Shown one piece after another: positions 56,072-64,000 of a DNA stretch of 64,000 nt (position 1 is the first letter of the stretch; each line of letters starts with the position of its first letter). The notes under the pieces are model-generated. The model searched no databases, was not told where the DNA came from, and worked only from the letters and a program-made list of their open reading frames with translations. Position numbers and translations under genes: made by a program. The DNA is from Chthoniobacteraceae bacterium (lineage in GTDB: Bacteria > Verrucomicrobiota > Verrucomicrobiia > Chthoniobacterales > Chthoniobacteraceae): NCBI GenBank assembly GCA_028293625.1, contig JAQGOL010000003.1:1-64000 (forward strand), given 5' to 3'.

Positions 56072-57262
56072 ATGCCGGGCCATGCGGAGACCGCGCCTCT
56101 GGTCCGGCATCTGGCGCCCCGGAATTTCCTCTCCTTTGGTCCCAATAATGCCGGAATTGATTTAAAGCGGCTTAATCTGTTTGTAGGCCCGAGCGGCAGC
56201 GGCAAATCGAATGTGATCGACGCGATTGATTTCATGCGTTCAGCGCCAAATGAACTGCGCGACGTGCTCAAAAAAGGAAGCGGCGCGGCGGAATGGATTT
56301 GGAAGGGAGAGCCAAGGAGCGGGGCAGCGGTGGAATGGGTGGTAAGCAGTGCAAAAGGAGGGATGGCGCTGCGGCACGTGGTTTCGTTTCGCGCGCTGTC
56401 ACACGCATTTTCCCTCGATGACGAGCGGATCGAAAACGAACATCAACACGCCGGCCAGGCCCAGGTCTCCTTCTATTACCGCTACCGCCAAGGCCAGCCG
56501 GTGGTCAGCACCATCACCAAGGGACAGCGCGCTTTCGAGTCGGCCAACATTGAGTCGACCCGTTCCATCCTGGCCCAGCGGCGCGACCCGAACGCCTATC
56601 CCGAATTGGCCTGGCTGGCGGAGAACTACGAACGCGTGCGCATTTACCGGGGCGGCGCATTTGGGCGAAACGCGCTCTTCCGCGAATCCCAGAAGGCGGA
56701 TATGCGAGTCGATGCGCTCGAGGAGGATTTCGTCAATCTGGGCCTTTTCTTAAACCGCCTGAAGACCCGGTTTCCGGCCGCGAAAAAAGCGATTCTGGCT
56801 GGCTTGAAGGATCTGCACGATGGGATCACTGATTTTAACATCTTCATCGAAGGCGGCACGGTGCAGATCTGTTTTACTAAAGACAGTTTTGTTATCCCTG
56901 CCACTCGTCTTTCCGATGGCACCCTTCGATACCTTTGCCTTCTCGCGATTCTCTGCAATCCGGAGCCTCCGCCGTTGATCTGTATCGACGAGCCCGAGCT
57001 GGGACTGCACGCGAGCGTTTTGCCCAAGGTGGCGGCCCTCCTGCGCGCCGCCTCGCAACGGACGCAGATCGTCGTTGCCACCCATTCCGACATCCTGGCC
57101 GAAGCGATGCGAGCCACGCCCGAAGCGGTGGTCGTCTGCACAAAACAACAGGGCGAGACGACCCTGGAACGGCTGCACCCGGCAAACTTCAATCACTGGT
57201 TGACAAAATATCGGCTCGGGAAATCGTGGAAAGAAGAGCAGCCCCCGCCAATAAAGCGCTGA
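56072..57262 (+). CDS. Solo AAA family ATPase (COG4637 type)
   Basis: The 396-residue protein opens with RNFLSFGPNNAGIDLKRLNLFVGPSGSGKSNVIDAIDF (Walker A GPSGSGKSN). The ABC/SMC-type second half has the signature-like LSDGTLRYL, Walker B ICIDEPELGLH and VATHSDILAEA. The ending LERLHPANFNHWLTKYRLGKSW is typical of COG4637 predicted ATPases. These often pair with a DUF4276 gene, but none is seen here. ATG 56072 was chosen because the conserved part starts just after it; the frame is open back to a TTG at 55931 and an ATG at 55976 is also possible. Possibly a DNA-repair or defence ATPase. Confidence 0.87.
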   Translation: MPGHAETAPLVRHLAPRNFLSFGPNNAGIDLKRLNLFVGPSGSGKSNVIDAIDFMRSAPNELRDVLKKGSGAAEWIWKGEPRSGAAVEWVVSSAKGGMALRHVVSFRALSHAFSLDDERIENEHQHAGQAQVSFYYRYRQGQPVVSTITKGQRAFESANIESTRSILAQRRDPNAYPELAWLAENYERVRIYRGGAFGRNALFRESQKADMRVDALEEDFVNLGLFLNRLKTRFPAAKKAILAGLKDLHDGITDFNIFIEGGTVQICFTKDSFVIPATRLSDGTLRYLCLLAILCNPEPPPLICIDEPELGLHASVLPKVAALLRAASQRTQIVVATHSDILAEAMRATPEAVVVCTKQQGETTLERLHPANFNHWLTKYRLGKSWKEEQPPPIKR

Positions 57263-57290
57263 CAAAGGGCTCGCCTGCGAGAGACACGGG

Positions 57291-57422
57291 CTACTCAACC
57301 GTGTTCAGCATCGCGAGGCAATCTGAAGCTCGGGCGATCGAATCCGCGGATAAGCCGAAGACGGCTTCTCGGCATTCCGTAAGAAAGTGATCGAGGCGCG
57401 CACTGTAGACGCTGGCACTCAT
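57291..57422 (-). CDS. Candidate 43-residue small gene with its own promoter
   Basis: The ORF starts at ATG 57422 and ends 28 bases from the COG4637 stop codon. The peptide MSASVYSARLDHFLTECREA...SDCLAMLNTVE looks helical and balanced in composition. A TATAAT hexamer (57468-57463) and a hairpin lie upstream, and GGGGGAGG lies one base before the ATG, unusually close for a ribosome site. No family is recognised. Confidence 0.4.
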   Translation of the reverse strand: MSASVYSARLDHFLTECREAVFGLSADSIARASDCLAMLNTVE

Positions 57423-57429
57423 GCCTCCC

Positions 57430-57489
57430 CCAATCCTCAAATTGGATTGGATATTGCACACCATTATACGGATAATCGCGTATATCCAA
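57430..57489 (-). promoter_or_regulatory. Promoter and leader hairpin for the 43-residue small gene
   Basis: On the minus strand, TTGGAT (57489-57484) and a perfect TATAAT (57468-57463) are 15 bases apart, slightly short of the ideal spacing. The leader contains CCAATCC/GGATTGG (57450-57444 with 57436-57430), a perfect 7-bp stem with a 7-base loop directly before the G-rich ribosome-site-like sequence. Confidence 0.4.
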
Positions 57490-57645
57490 CGCGTTTCCGG
57501 AGGTTGCGCCGTTCGCAGGGAACTCACGAGTGCCTGCATGGTATTGATGGATGTTTTTTCGTGTTCCATTGTCTGGGGGCTGCGACTTTAGAAATTCATT
57601 CGCCAATACCCAGCCCAATGGGTTGCACGATGGCACGCTAAGGGC

Positions 57646-58008
57646 TTGCCCTCAGCGGGGAGTGTTCGTTGCCGCAGCAGCACTTCGGTTCATTTTGCTA
57701 AAAACCTCTTCGCTCTGGTATTACTTCTGCTGGTGGTTGAAACCGTGAGCAGCGAGCCGCCAAATCCCCATCCTCAAGTCATGGTAAATCTTGCAAGGAT
57801 TGATCTGCCCCGGGCCCAGCTGACGTTGATTCCGTGGATGTCACGCGCCCAGGCGCGAACCATGTGGATGCAAGCGCGCCGGCAACATGCGGCAATGATC
57901 ATCGACCAATCGATTTCTTTTAATCCGCTGATGCTTCGGTCCCCGCGGCAGAAAGCCAGGATCAGCTTTCCCAACCTCACCGGATTGCGGCGCCGGACCA
58001 CGCTTTAG
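57646..58008 (+). CDS. Doubtful ORF, possible small exported protein
   Basis: This frame encodes up to 120 residues from a TTG. A hydrophobic stretch (FALVLLLLVVETVSS) resembles a signal or membrane segment, followed by a basic, Met-rich tail. There is no good ribosome site and no family match by eye. An ATG at 57781 would leave only the tail. It may be non-coding. Confidence 0.25.
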   Translation: MPSAGSVRCRSSTSVHFAKNLFALVLLLLVVETVSSEPPNPHPQVMVNLARIDLPRAQLTLIPWMSRAQARTMWMQARRQHAAMIIDQSISFNPLMLRSPRQKARISFPNLTGLRRRTTL

Positions 58009-58321
58009 GGGCTGGCTGGAGCGGCTGACAAAGAGCCACGATTTCAGGACGCATAACCGGATGCAAGTCACGCGGATAGCTCGTGACCAAAGGCGGGACC
58101 TCCTGTACGCTGGATCCCGCCCTGCTGGCGAACGTCCCGGATTGCCAACCGTCATGCCCCGCGGGCCATTGAGCGATGTTTACCGCTGATCTTCCCTTCC
58201 ACCGTGGTAACGCCCCGATTGCTGATTTGATTTATCCTCGGGCCGAAATTCCTGCTTGTTCCTCTCGGGGCGAATTCACGGCATCGGGGAGCTGTGCCAG
58301 GAGGAAAGGCAGGGAACACGG
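58009..58321. other. Intergenic region before the XylR-type regulator
   Basis: The 313 bases contain no convincing gene. GGCGGGA (58092-58098) and TCCCGCC (58115-58121) form a perfect 7-bp stem with a 16-base loop. A good ribosome site, AGGG seven bases before ATG 58322, marks the start of the regulator. Confidence 0.4.
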
Positions 58322-59548
58322 ATGAGCGGCGAGATGGATCCCCCACCCTCGGCCAGGATAGGCCGGTTGCCCCCCCTGTCGCAGACACCGAAGGTGGCGC
58401 TGATGATCGAGACTTCGAATGCGTACGCCCGCAGGTTGCTTGCAGGCGTGAGGGATTACATCCGAAGCCACGGCCCATGGAACGTGCATCTTGCCGAGCA
58501 TAGCCGGGGCGATTCGCCCCCAACGTGGATTGCCGATTGGAATGGGGACGGAGTGCTTGCGCGCGTGGAAAACAAGCAGATCGCCCGCGCCCTGGCGGAC
58601 CTGCACGTGCCGCTCGTCGATCTGGCTTCGCATCGCCACCTGCCTGGCGTGCCGGTCGTCACCACCGATGATGCTCACATTGCGCGCCTGGCATTCCAGC
58701 ACTTCCGGGAGCGCGAGTTTCGGCACTTTGCATATTGCGGCGTAAAACGGTTTGCATGGTCGATGCGCCGCGGCGGGTTTTTTGACAAACTCGTGCGGGA
58801 GGCAGGCTTTTCGTGCGAGCACTATGTGCCGGCGCTTGATTTCGGGCCTGACAGCGATGCGGAGACCGATGCCGTGGCGGACTGGCTCCGCAAGCTTCCG
58901 CAGCCGATCGCTCTCTTTGCCGCTTATGACGCTCGCGGGCAGCAGGTGTTGGAAGCCTGCCAGCGCGCGGAGCTTTCCGTTCCGGAACAGGTGGCCGTCC
59001 TGGGGGTCGATAACGACGACCTGCTTTGTGAGTTTTCGTTGCCGCCTCTCTCGAGCATTATCCCGGATACGCAGCGTGCCGGATGGGAAGCCGCCGCGCT
59101 GCTCGACCGCATGATGCGCGGCGAGCAGATGGCGCCCGAGATCCATCGCATCCCTCCAATTGGCATTTGTGCCCGCCAGAGCACGGACGTCACTGCTGTC
59201 GAGGATGTGCACGTGGCCAAGGCGGCGCAGTTCATCCGCGAGCACGCGCGCGAAGGTATCGACGTTGGGGACGTGGTGGCCGCGGTGCCGCTGGCGAGGC
59301 GCGTGCTGGAAAAGCGTTTTCGCTCGTTGCTCGGCCGCACCCTGCGCGAGGAAATCACGCGTGTTCAGATGCAGCGGGTAAAAGATCTTCTGGTCGGCAC
59401 GGACCTTTCTCTCGCGCAAATAGCCGAGCGAACCGGGTTCAGGCATGTGGAATATCTGACGGTGAGCTTCAAGCGCGAATATGGCATCCCGCCAAGCGTT
59501 TATCGCCTAAAGCACCAGTCGCATCATCCACGCGCGCCTGCCGAATAA
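58322..59548 (+). CDS. XylR-type regulator: LacI-like sugar sensor fused to AraC DNA-binding domain
   Basis: The 408-residue protein starts at ATG 58322, supported by a ribosome site. Residues about 20-285 are a type I periplasmic-binding-protein fold of the LacI/XylR kind (KVALMIETSNAYARRLLAGVRDY, VPVVTTDDAHIARLAFQHF, VAVLGVDNDDLLC, LSSIIPDTQRAGWEAAALL). The C-terminal part is an AraC HTH pair, second helix FRHVEYLTVSFKREYGIPPSVYR. There is no N-terminal LacI HTH, so DNA binding is through the AraC part, as in E. coli XylR. Such regulators are abundant in Verrucomicrobia and respond to sugars. It converges on the halogenase gene. Confidence 0.92.
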   Translation: MSGEMDPPPSARIGRLPPLSQTPKVALMIETSNAYARRLLAGVRDYIRSHGPWNVHLAEHSRGDSPPTWIADWNGDGVLARVENKQIARALADLHVPLVDLASHRHLPGVPVVTTDDAHIARLAFQHFREREFRHFAYCGVKRFAWSMRRGGFFDKLVREAGFSCEHYVPALDFGPDSDAETDAVADWLRKLPQPIALFAAYDARGQQVLEACQRAELSVPEQVAVLGVDNDDLLCEFSLPPLSSIIPDTQRAGWEAAALLDRMMRGEQMAPEIHRIPPIGICARQSTDVTAVEDVHVAKAAQFIREHAREGIDVGDVVAAVPLARRVLEKRFRSLLGRTLREEITRVQMQRVKDLLVGTDLSLAQIAERTGFRHVEYLTVSFKREYGIPPSVYRLKHQSHHPRAPAE

Positions 59549-59571
59549 GAGGGCCTCTTCAGGAGTGCCGC

Positions 59572-61104
59572 TCAGACGCCTTGGTGCGCCATCACAGGCG
59601 CGGATTGCGCCGCCACATCGCCATGCCATTCCCAGCCGGGATGATGGATGTACCCAAGGGCTTCTTTGACATCGAGCGCCGTGCGCGCCGTGGCGATAAA
59701 ATCGGCCCGATGGCGTTCCCACCTCTGGCGTTCATCCGTGGTTGGCGTGTGCTTTGCCCGATATGGCGTCCGGTTTCCCACAAGCATGACGAGGTAGCCC
59801 TCGACGCCGAAGTCATTCTCCATCCGTGGGAGCCGGTAGCGGCAGAAACCGGTCGGGCCATTCTCAGCGTAGAACTCAAGCAGCGGCGCGATATTGGAAA
59901 TGTCGGTCTCTTCGCGACAGTGTCGCCAAAAGGGCGTATCGAGCGCGGTATTGAGTTTGTAGTGCAGCGCAAGGAAATCGCGGATGTCGGTCCAGCCTTG
60001 CGCCGCGAGATCATTGTAAAGGGAGCGCCATGTCGGAGTCGGATTGAGATGGCTGCGATTAAGCATCTCAAGGAGCGTTTGCACATGGGAGCAGACAATC
60101 ATGAGCGCGGTCGCTTCCAGCGGCTCGACAAAGCCGCCGGAGTTGCCGATGGCGACGACATTTTCCACCCAAAGCCGTTTGTAGCAACCCGATCGGAACT
60201 TCACGACACGCGGTGACTTTGGCGCTTTGGGATTCTTGCGCAGGAACTCATCCGCGGCCTGATCGTCCGAGATGAATTGCGACGAATAGACATAACCGCG
60301 GTTGATGTGATGCTCGTGTTCAATCTGCCATGCCCAGCCCGAGTCCATCGTCTCGGCGGTTGTGTAAGGAAGGATCGGTTCCGTCGTGCGATCCCAGCCG
60401 CCGATAATGGCGCGGTCGCAAAAAAGTGAGGAATCAAAACTCACGTACGGCTCTTCCAGCGTCCTGGCCAGCAGTTCCGAGCGGAAGCCGCTGCAATCGA
60501 TAAAAAAGTCGGCCTCAAGCCGGCGTCCATCTTCCAGATGCACCGCGGCAATGCCGCCGCCGGACAGACGATCGCTCCCGGTCACCTTGCCATCGATAAT
60601 CCCGATACCGTTCTCGCGGGCAAGGAGCTCAAGCAGATCGACAAATTTTTTGTTCTCGATGTGGAACGCGTGCCAGCCCTGGATGTCGGGACACCCATTG
60701 GGCTGGCGCGGGAAAACCTTGCCGTGCCACATCAATGCGCTCGGCACGCTGGCGCAACGGAACTCCTCGTCGCAATAGTAGCCATTCGGCATCGGCAGAT
60801 CGTTCCATTGCGAGTCGACCTGCTGGTCAAACGTGTAATCAAAATGCCCGCGAGGTCCCCACAAAAAGCGGATGCCGAGTTTCCATGTCGGCTCGGCCAA
60901 CGCGAAGAAACGTTTCCTGCTGATGCCGAGGAAATCGAAAACATGCTTCGGGAAATTCGGCGTCGTCCCTTCCCCGACGCCGATCACGCCGATCTCCGGG
61001 CTGCGCACAACTCGGATGTCGAGCTGAGGCAGTTTGCGCCTGAGCGAAATCGCGGCGATGAGGCCGGCACTGCCGGAACCGAGAACAAGGATGGTTTTGA
61101 TCAT
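59572..61104 (-). CDS. Flavin-dependent tryptophan-halogenase family protein
   Basis: The 510-residue protein has the FAD motif GSGSAGLIAA (9-18) and GEGTTPNFPKHVF. The catalytic Lys is present in EPTWKLGIRF (Lys75), and the catalytic-Glu region GNSGGFVEPLEATAL is near 342. The halogenase motif WxWxIP reads WAWQIE near residue 265, with Glu replacing Pro. The family halogenates tryptophan or related aromatics using reduced FAD, oxygen and chloride or bromide; many environmental members have unknown substrates. A flavin reductase partner is not adjacent. Its product is unlikely to be guessed from context. Confidence 0.87.
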   Translation of the reverse strand: MIKTILVLGSGSAGLIAAISLRRKLPQLDIRVVRSPEIGVIGVGEGTTPNFPKHVFDFLGISRKRFFALAEPTWKLGIRFLWGPRGHFDYTFDQQVDSQWNDLPMPNGYYCDEEFRCASVPSALMWHGKVFPRQPNGCPDIQGWHAFHIENKKFVDLLELLARENGIGIIDGKVTGSDRLSGGGIAAVHLEDGRRLEADFFIDCSGFRSELLARTLEEPYVSFDSSLFCDRAIIGGWDRTTEPILPYTTAETMDSGWAWQIEHEHHINRGYVYSSQFISDDQAADEFLRKNPKAPKSPRVVKFRSGCYKRLWVENVVAIGNSGGFVEPLEATALMIVCSHVQTLLEMLNRSHLNPTPTWRSLYNDLAAQGWTDIRDFLALHYKLNTALDTPFWRHCREETDISNIAPLLEFYAENGPTGFCRYRLPRMENDFGVEGYLVMLVGNRTPYRAKHTPTTDERQRWERHRADFIATARTALDVKEALGYIHHPGWEWHGDVAAQSAPVMAHQGV

Positions 61105-61151
61105 GGGGACCCGGGGGAAGAAGTCAGATCAATCCGAGCGGCGGCATCGCG

Positions 61152-61454
61152 TCAAGATTTTGACCATTCTGATTCTTCCGCAAACCTCCGGTTGTTCAGA
61201 AGAACAACGGCACAGGCGCCGGCATTCCAATGGACGGCACTTTTTTTCATAAAAAAGAGGTTAATAAATATTATTTCATCAACGCCTAACGATCCGGCCG
61301 GGGCCGGTTGCGAGCTGTTCAGGAATGCCAGTGTTTCCGGGCCGTCGCGTAGCTCGAATCGACTGAGAAAATGGACCAATTCGCGGGTGGAAACGCCCCT
61401 TTGCAGGGTGCAGGCGCGACGCAATTTCTCATGGAAAGAAACGCGCGATCTCAT
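61152..61454 (-). CDS. Doubtful 100-residue ORF upstream of the halogenase
   Basis: The ORF occupies most of the 383-base gap between the halogenase and the divergent surface-protein gene. The product (MRSRVSFHEKLRRACTLQRG...) has no signal peptide or recognised domain. It contains the hairpin at 61191-61208, which would be unusual inside a coding region. It may be non-coding leader DNA. Confidence 0.25.
   Translation of the reverse strand: MRSRVSFHEKLRRACTLQRGVSTRELVHFLSRFELRDGPETLAFLNSSQPAPAGSLGVDEIIFINLFFMKKSAVHWNAGACAVVLLNNRRFAEESEWSKS
61191..61208. repeat. Perfect inverted repeat upstream of the halogenase
   Basis: GTTGTTC and GAACAAC form a perfect 7-bp stem around AGAA, 87 bases before the halogenase start. 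It could be a regulator-binding site or a leader hairpin. Confidence 0.45.
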
Positions 61455-61487
61455 GGTATATTTAGCACGTGCGCGTACACCTCTTTC

Positions 61488-64000
61488 ATGAGGTTCCCCC
61501 GCATTCTTTCCACCAGCATTTCCTCCCTTCTTTTTCTTGGTTCCCTAGGCGCTTTGCAAAATACCGCACGGGCGGCCGTTAATCCATGGGACGGTGGAGG
61601 CATCGGCGGCGTCGATCTCGGCACGGCCACGAACTGGACTGACGACGTGCTGCCCGATGTGGCCGTCGGCGATACCGCGCTCTGGAATGGAGCGGTCGCC
61701 GGGCCGCTCTCGCTGGTTTACAGCAACGCGGCTTTTGCAGGGGCGGCCGGCAACCCTGGCATTGATCTGAGCCTTACCGCCGCGCAGATCAGTTCGCTGA
61801 ATATTGATTCCGGCGCAAACACCAACACCCTTCGCCTGAACAACATCACGATTGCCGCCGGCGCGGGTGCTTTCTCGCTCGGCAACGGGACAGGTGCTTT
61901 CAACATCACTTTGGGAGGCGCTCCGGGCACCCATGTCTGGACCAATAATTCCGCGAACACCGCCGCCGTTGCTTCAGACGTCGCTTTTGGAACAGGCGGA
62001 GGAGGCGCGCACACGCTGATGCTGGCGGGCAGCGGCAACTGGACCTTTAATAACGTGATTACCAATAGCAGCGGCACCATCAGCATCACCAAAAATGATG
62101 CGGGGTCGCTGACATTGGCCGGGCTGAATACTTACACCGGCAATACGACGCTGAATGCCGGCACATTGCTCATCAACAACGCGGCGGCCCTTGGGAATAC
62201 GGCCGGCGGCGCGCTGGTCATTAACGGCGGCACGATCGACAATACGAGCGGCGCACCCCTCACCACCACGACGGCCAAGGCACAGGCATGGAATGGCGAT
62301 TTCACCTTTGCCGGCACCAATAACCTGAGTTTCAACGCCGGCACCGTCACGCTCGGCGGCGCGGGCAATCAGCGCACGGTCAGCCTGAACGGCGGCACCC
62401 TGACGGTGGGCAATCTGATCGGCGTCGGCTACGGGCTGAACAAGACCGGTTCGGGCACCCTTGCGATTGGCTCAGGCGCGGTCAGCCGCATCACCGGCAC
62501 GTTGAACGTTGCGGGCGGCACGGTCCAAATCGCGCAGGGCACGACAACGGGGACGGCGAACGACCTGTTTGTGGGTGGATTGACAGGCAGCGGAACGATC
62601 GAGACCGGCAACGTAGTCTCACGCTGGTTGTTTGTGCAAAACACCGCGGACAATCTCTTTTCCGGGACATTGCAGAATGGCGCGCTCGGCGGCGCGCTCG
62701 GCCTGAACAAGGCGGGCTCCGGCACGCTGACCCTGACCGGCACCAATACTTATACAAGCCAGACCACGATCGGCGGCGGTGCGCTGGAGTTCGGCTCCGC
62801 GACCACGCCGGGCATCACGCAGACGCTCTCTACGCTCTCCGGCTCGGGTCTGGTCTTCAACCCCGGCGACAGTGTCATAAAATCGAGTTTCAACGGCACT
62901 GGCACGGCAAGCCTCACATTCGGCGCGCGGGTGATTCGCAACGCGGGCTCGGCCGGCAACTTCGTTATTTCCGGCGGCACCAACGGCACCGACAATAGGA
63001 TCAATCTCACGGCGGCTGCCGGTTTCCTCAGTCAGGGCCTTTATTTTAATGGCGACAACTACGCGTGGATGAGCGGAGCGAACAGCTTTGTGCGCGGGAT
63101 CAGCTATGGCGTCGACGCGGGAACGGTGACAAGCGGCGCGGCCACCACGCTTGCCTCGGCCACGCACCAGGAGTTCACCGGACCAATCACGGCACAGGAG
63201 ACGGCGGCTTTCACCACCCTCAAAGCCAACGGGAATAATCCGCTCGTCTTAAACACGGGTGCCACGCTGACAACCAACGGCATCCTGAAGAGCGGGAACG
63301 TCGCGGGCGGTGCGACGATCAGCGGCGGCAATGGCATCCAGGCGGCAAACGGCGCGGAATTGGTGATCCGCACGGACCGCTCCAACGACACGCTCACCAT
63401 CGCCACGCCGATTCTGGCAAACGGGGTGAATGCGATCACCTCCAGCGGTGCGGGCACGCTGATTCTTGGCGCGGCCAATACCTACACCGGCACCACCACG
63501 GTCAACAGCAATGTCGTCCTGAGTGGCTCCATTCTTGCCGGCGGCGTAAATATCGCGGGCGGCGGCACGCTCACACTGACCGGCACGCTCAACGGGGCAA
63601 ATGCGAACAACGGCCAGATCAATGTCGGCTCGGTGTCGGGCGGCAACGCCATCCTTAATATTAATGGCGGGACGCTGAACGCTGGAAAGACAGCCAGCCC
63701 GAGCCTGGTGATTGGCAATGGCACCAATTCGAGCGGCTTTATCAAAATGACGTCGGGCACGTTTACCACGTCGAACCAATTAAACCTCGGCAATGGCGCC
63801 GGTCCGGCGGGAGCAAATGCGTATGCCGCTTTCACCATGACCGGAGGGAATGTCACGAGCGGAAATTGGTTGGTGGTAGGCGGGAATAATGATCGGGCGA
63901 TCCTGAACCAAAGCGGCGGCACGCTGACGGTGGCGGCAAACCGCATGACGATCGGCGCCGGTGGCAATGGCGCGATCGGCATCGTGAATCAGAGCGGCGG
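61488..64000 (+). CDS. Autotransporter-type beta-strand repeat protein (3' end beyond window)
   Basis: From ATG 61488 the frame stays open to the window edge, at least 837 codons. A signal peptide (MRFPRILSTSISSLLFLGSLGALQNTARA, cleavage near 30) is followed by PATR-type repeats: DAGSLTLAGLNTYTGNTTLNAGTLLINNAAALG (about 205-235), NKTGSGTLAIGSG, NKAGSGTLTLTGTNTYTSQTTIGGG and GTLILGAANTYTGTTTVNS. Toward the end, blocks of the TMTGGNVTSGNWLVVGGNN kind appear. These proteins are large secreted surface fibres; whether a PEP-CTERM tail or a barrel follows cannot be seen. It diverges from the halogenase gene and resembles the protein at 52.4 kb. Confidence 0.88.
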   Translation, partial: MRFPRILSTSISSLLFLGSLGALQNTARAAVNPWDGGGIGGVDLGTATNWTDDVLPDVAVGDTALWNGAVAGPLSLVYSNAAFAGAAGNPGIDLSLTAAQISSLNIDSGANTNTLRLNNITIAAGAGAFSLGNGTGAFNITLGGAPGTHVWTNNSANTAAVASDVAFGTGGGGAHTLMLAGSGNWTFNNVITNSSGTISITKNDAGSLTLAGLNTYTGNTTLNAGTLLINNAAALGNTAGGALVINGGTIDNTSGAPLTTTTAKAQAWNGDFTFAGTNNLSFNAGTVTLGGAGNQRTVSLNGGTLTVGNLIGVGYGLNKTGSGTLAIGSGAVSRITGTLNVAGGTVQIAQGTTTGTANDLFVGGLTGSGTIETGNVVSRWLFVQNTADNLFSGTLQNGALGGALGLNKAGSGTLTLTGTNTYTSQTTIGGGALEFGSATTPGITQTLSTLSGSGLVFNPGDSVIKSSFNGTGTASLTFGARVIRNAGSAGNFVISGGTNGTDNRINLTAAAGFLSQGLYFNGDNYAWMSGANSFVRGISYGVDAGTVTSGAATTLASATHQEFTGPITAQETAAFTTLKANGNNPLVLNTGATLTTNGILKSGNVAGGATISGGNGIQAANGAELVIRTDRSNDTLTIATPILANGVNAITSSGAGTLILGAANTYTGTTTVNSNVVLSGSILAGGVNIAGGGTLTLTGTLNGANANNGQINVGSVSGGNAILNINGGTLNAGKTASPSLVIGNGTNSSGFIKMTSGTFTTSNQLNLGNGAGPAGANAYAAFTMTGGNVTSGNWLVVGGNNDRAILNQSGGTLTVAANRMTIGAGGNGAIGIVNQSG

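Noticed and set aside
61545-63982. Several long minus-strand frames rich in Val, Pro and Ala opposite the autotransporter-repeat gene.
   Set aside because: They are antisense shadows of the GC-rich repeat codons; the plus-strand frame has a signal peptide and family repeats.

Overview
The window looks like chromosomal DNA (roughly 60% GC by eye) from a member of the Verrucomicrobiota, probably a Spartobacteria/Opitutae-type organism. The signs are two planctomycete/verrucomicrobial cytochrome gene pairs (DUF1592+DUF1552 and DUF1549/DUF1553+DUF1501), autotransporter-type beta-strand repeat proteins with a PEP-CTERM tail, a LacI/XylR-type sensor fused to an AraC DNA-binding domain, a hopanoid-associated epimerase and a DUF5069 protein. 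No rRNA, tRNA, CRISPR array, transposase or integrase was recognised.

Layout. 0-9.9 kb: housekeeping and surface genes: a secreted metal-binding-type protein, a transglutaminase and a class I amidotransferase on the minus strand, glnB (PII), uppP, an M23 peptidase, citramalate synthase (cimA, with a possible 34-codon leader ORF) and the first cytochrome pair. 10.0-17.5 kb: a minus-strand block of four signalling genes (REC-PAS-HK-REC, XRE-REC, a 1207-residue hybrid kinase and a REC-HPt protein) that could form a phosphorelay. 17.6-34.7 kb: ROK kinase, a tyrosine phosphatase fused to cytochrome c', DUF5069, MFS exporter, HpnA, an ABC exporter pair, the second cytochrome pair, a phytase-like surface protein, a GH15 glucosidase and a CAX cation exchanger. 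34.9-37.8 kb: a multi-PAS NarL-type histidine kinase whose N-terminus is unclear.

38.2-43.8 kb is a complete phosphate operon, phoU-pstS-pstC-pstA-pstB1-pstB2, with several ATGA-type overlaps. It has three unusual points. PhoU carries a C-terminal low-molecular-weight phosphatase/ArsC-like domain that lacks its catalytic Cys and Arg. There are two different ATPases with complementary defects, which predicts an asymmetric heterodimer. A Pho-box-like element upstream recurs upstream of the PEP-CTERM surface protein at 52.4 kb.

43.8-52.1 kb is the most striking part: a two-gene minus-strand unit with visibly lower GC than its surroundings. The first gene encodes two tandem TIR domains plus a STAND-like AAA ATPase. 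The second encodes a 2088-residue protein with the same kind of ATPase, a membrane segment, a WD40-type propeller and a TPR region. A 31-bp nearly perfect palindrome lies just upstream of the TIR gene. I infer a TIR-effector/propeller-sensor conflict (possibly antiphage) system.

52.4-64 kb holds two autotransporter-repeat proteins (the second runs off the window), a solo COG4637 ATPase preceded by a Fur-box-like site and a small ORF, a candidate 43-residue small gene with its own promoter, an AraC/LacI-type regulator and a flavin-dependent tryptophan-halogenase homologue.
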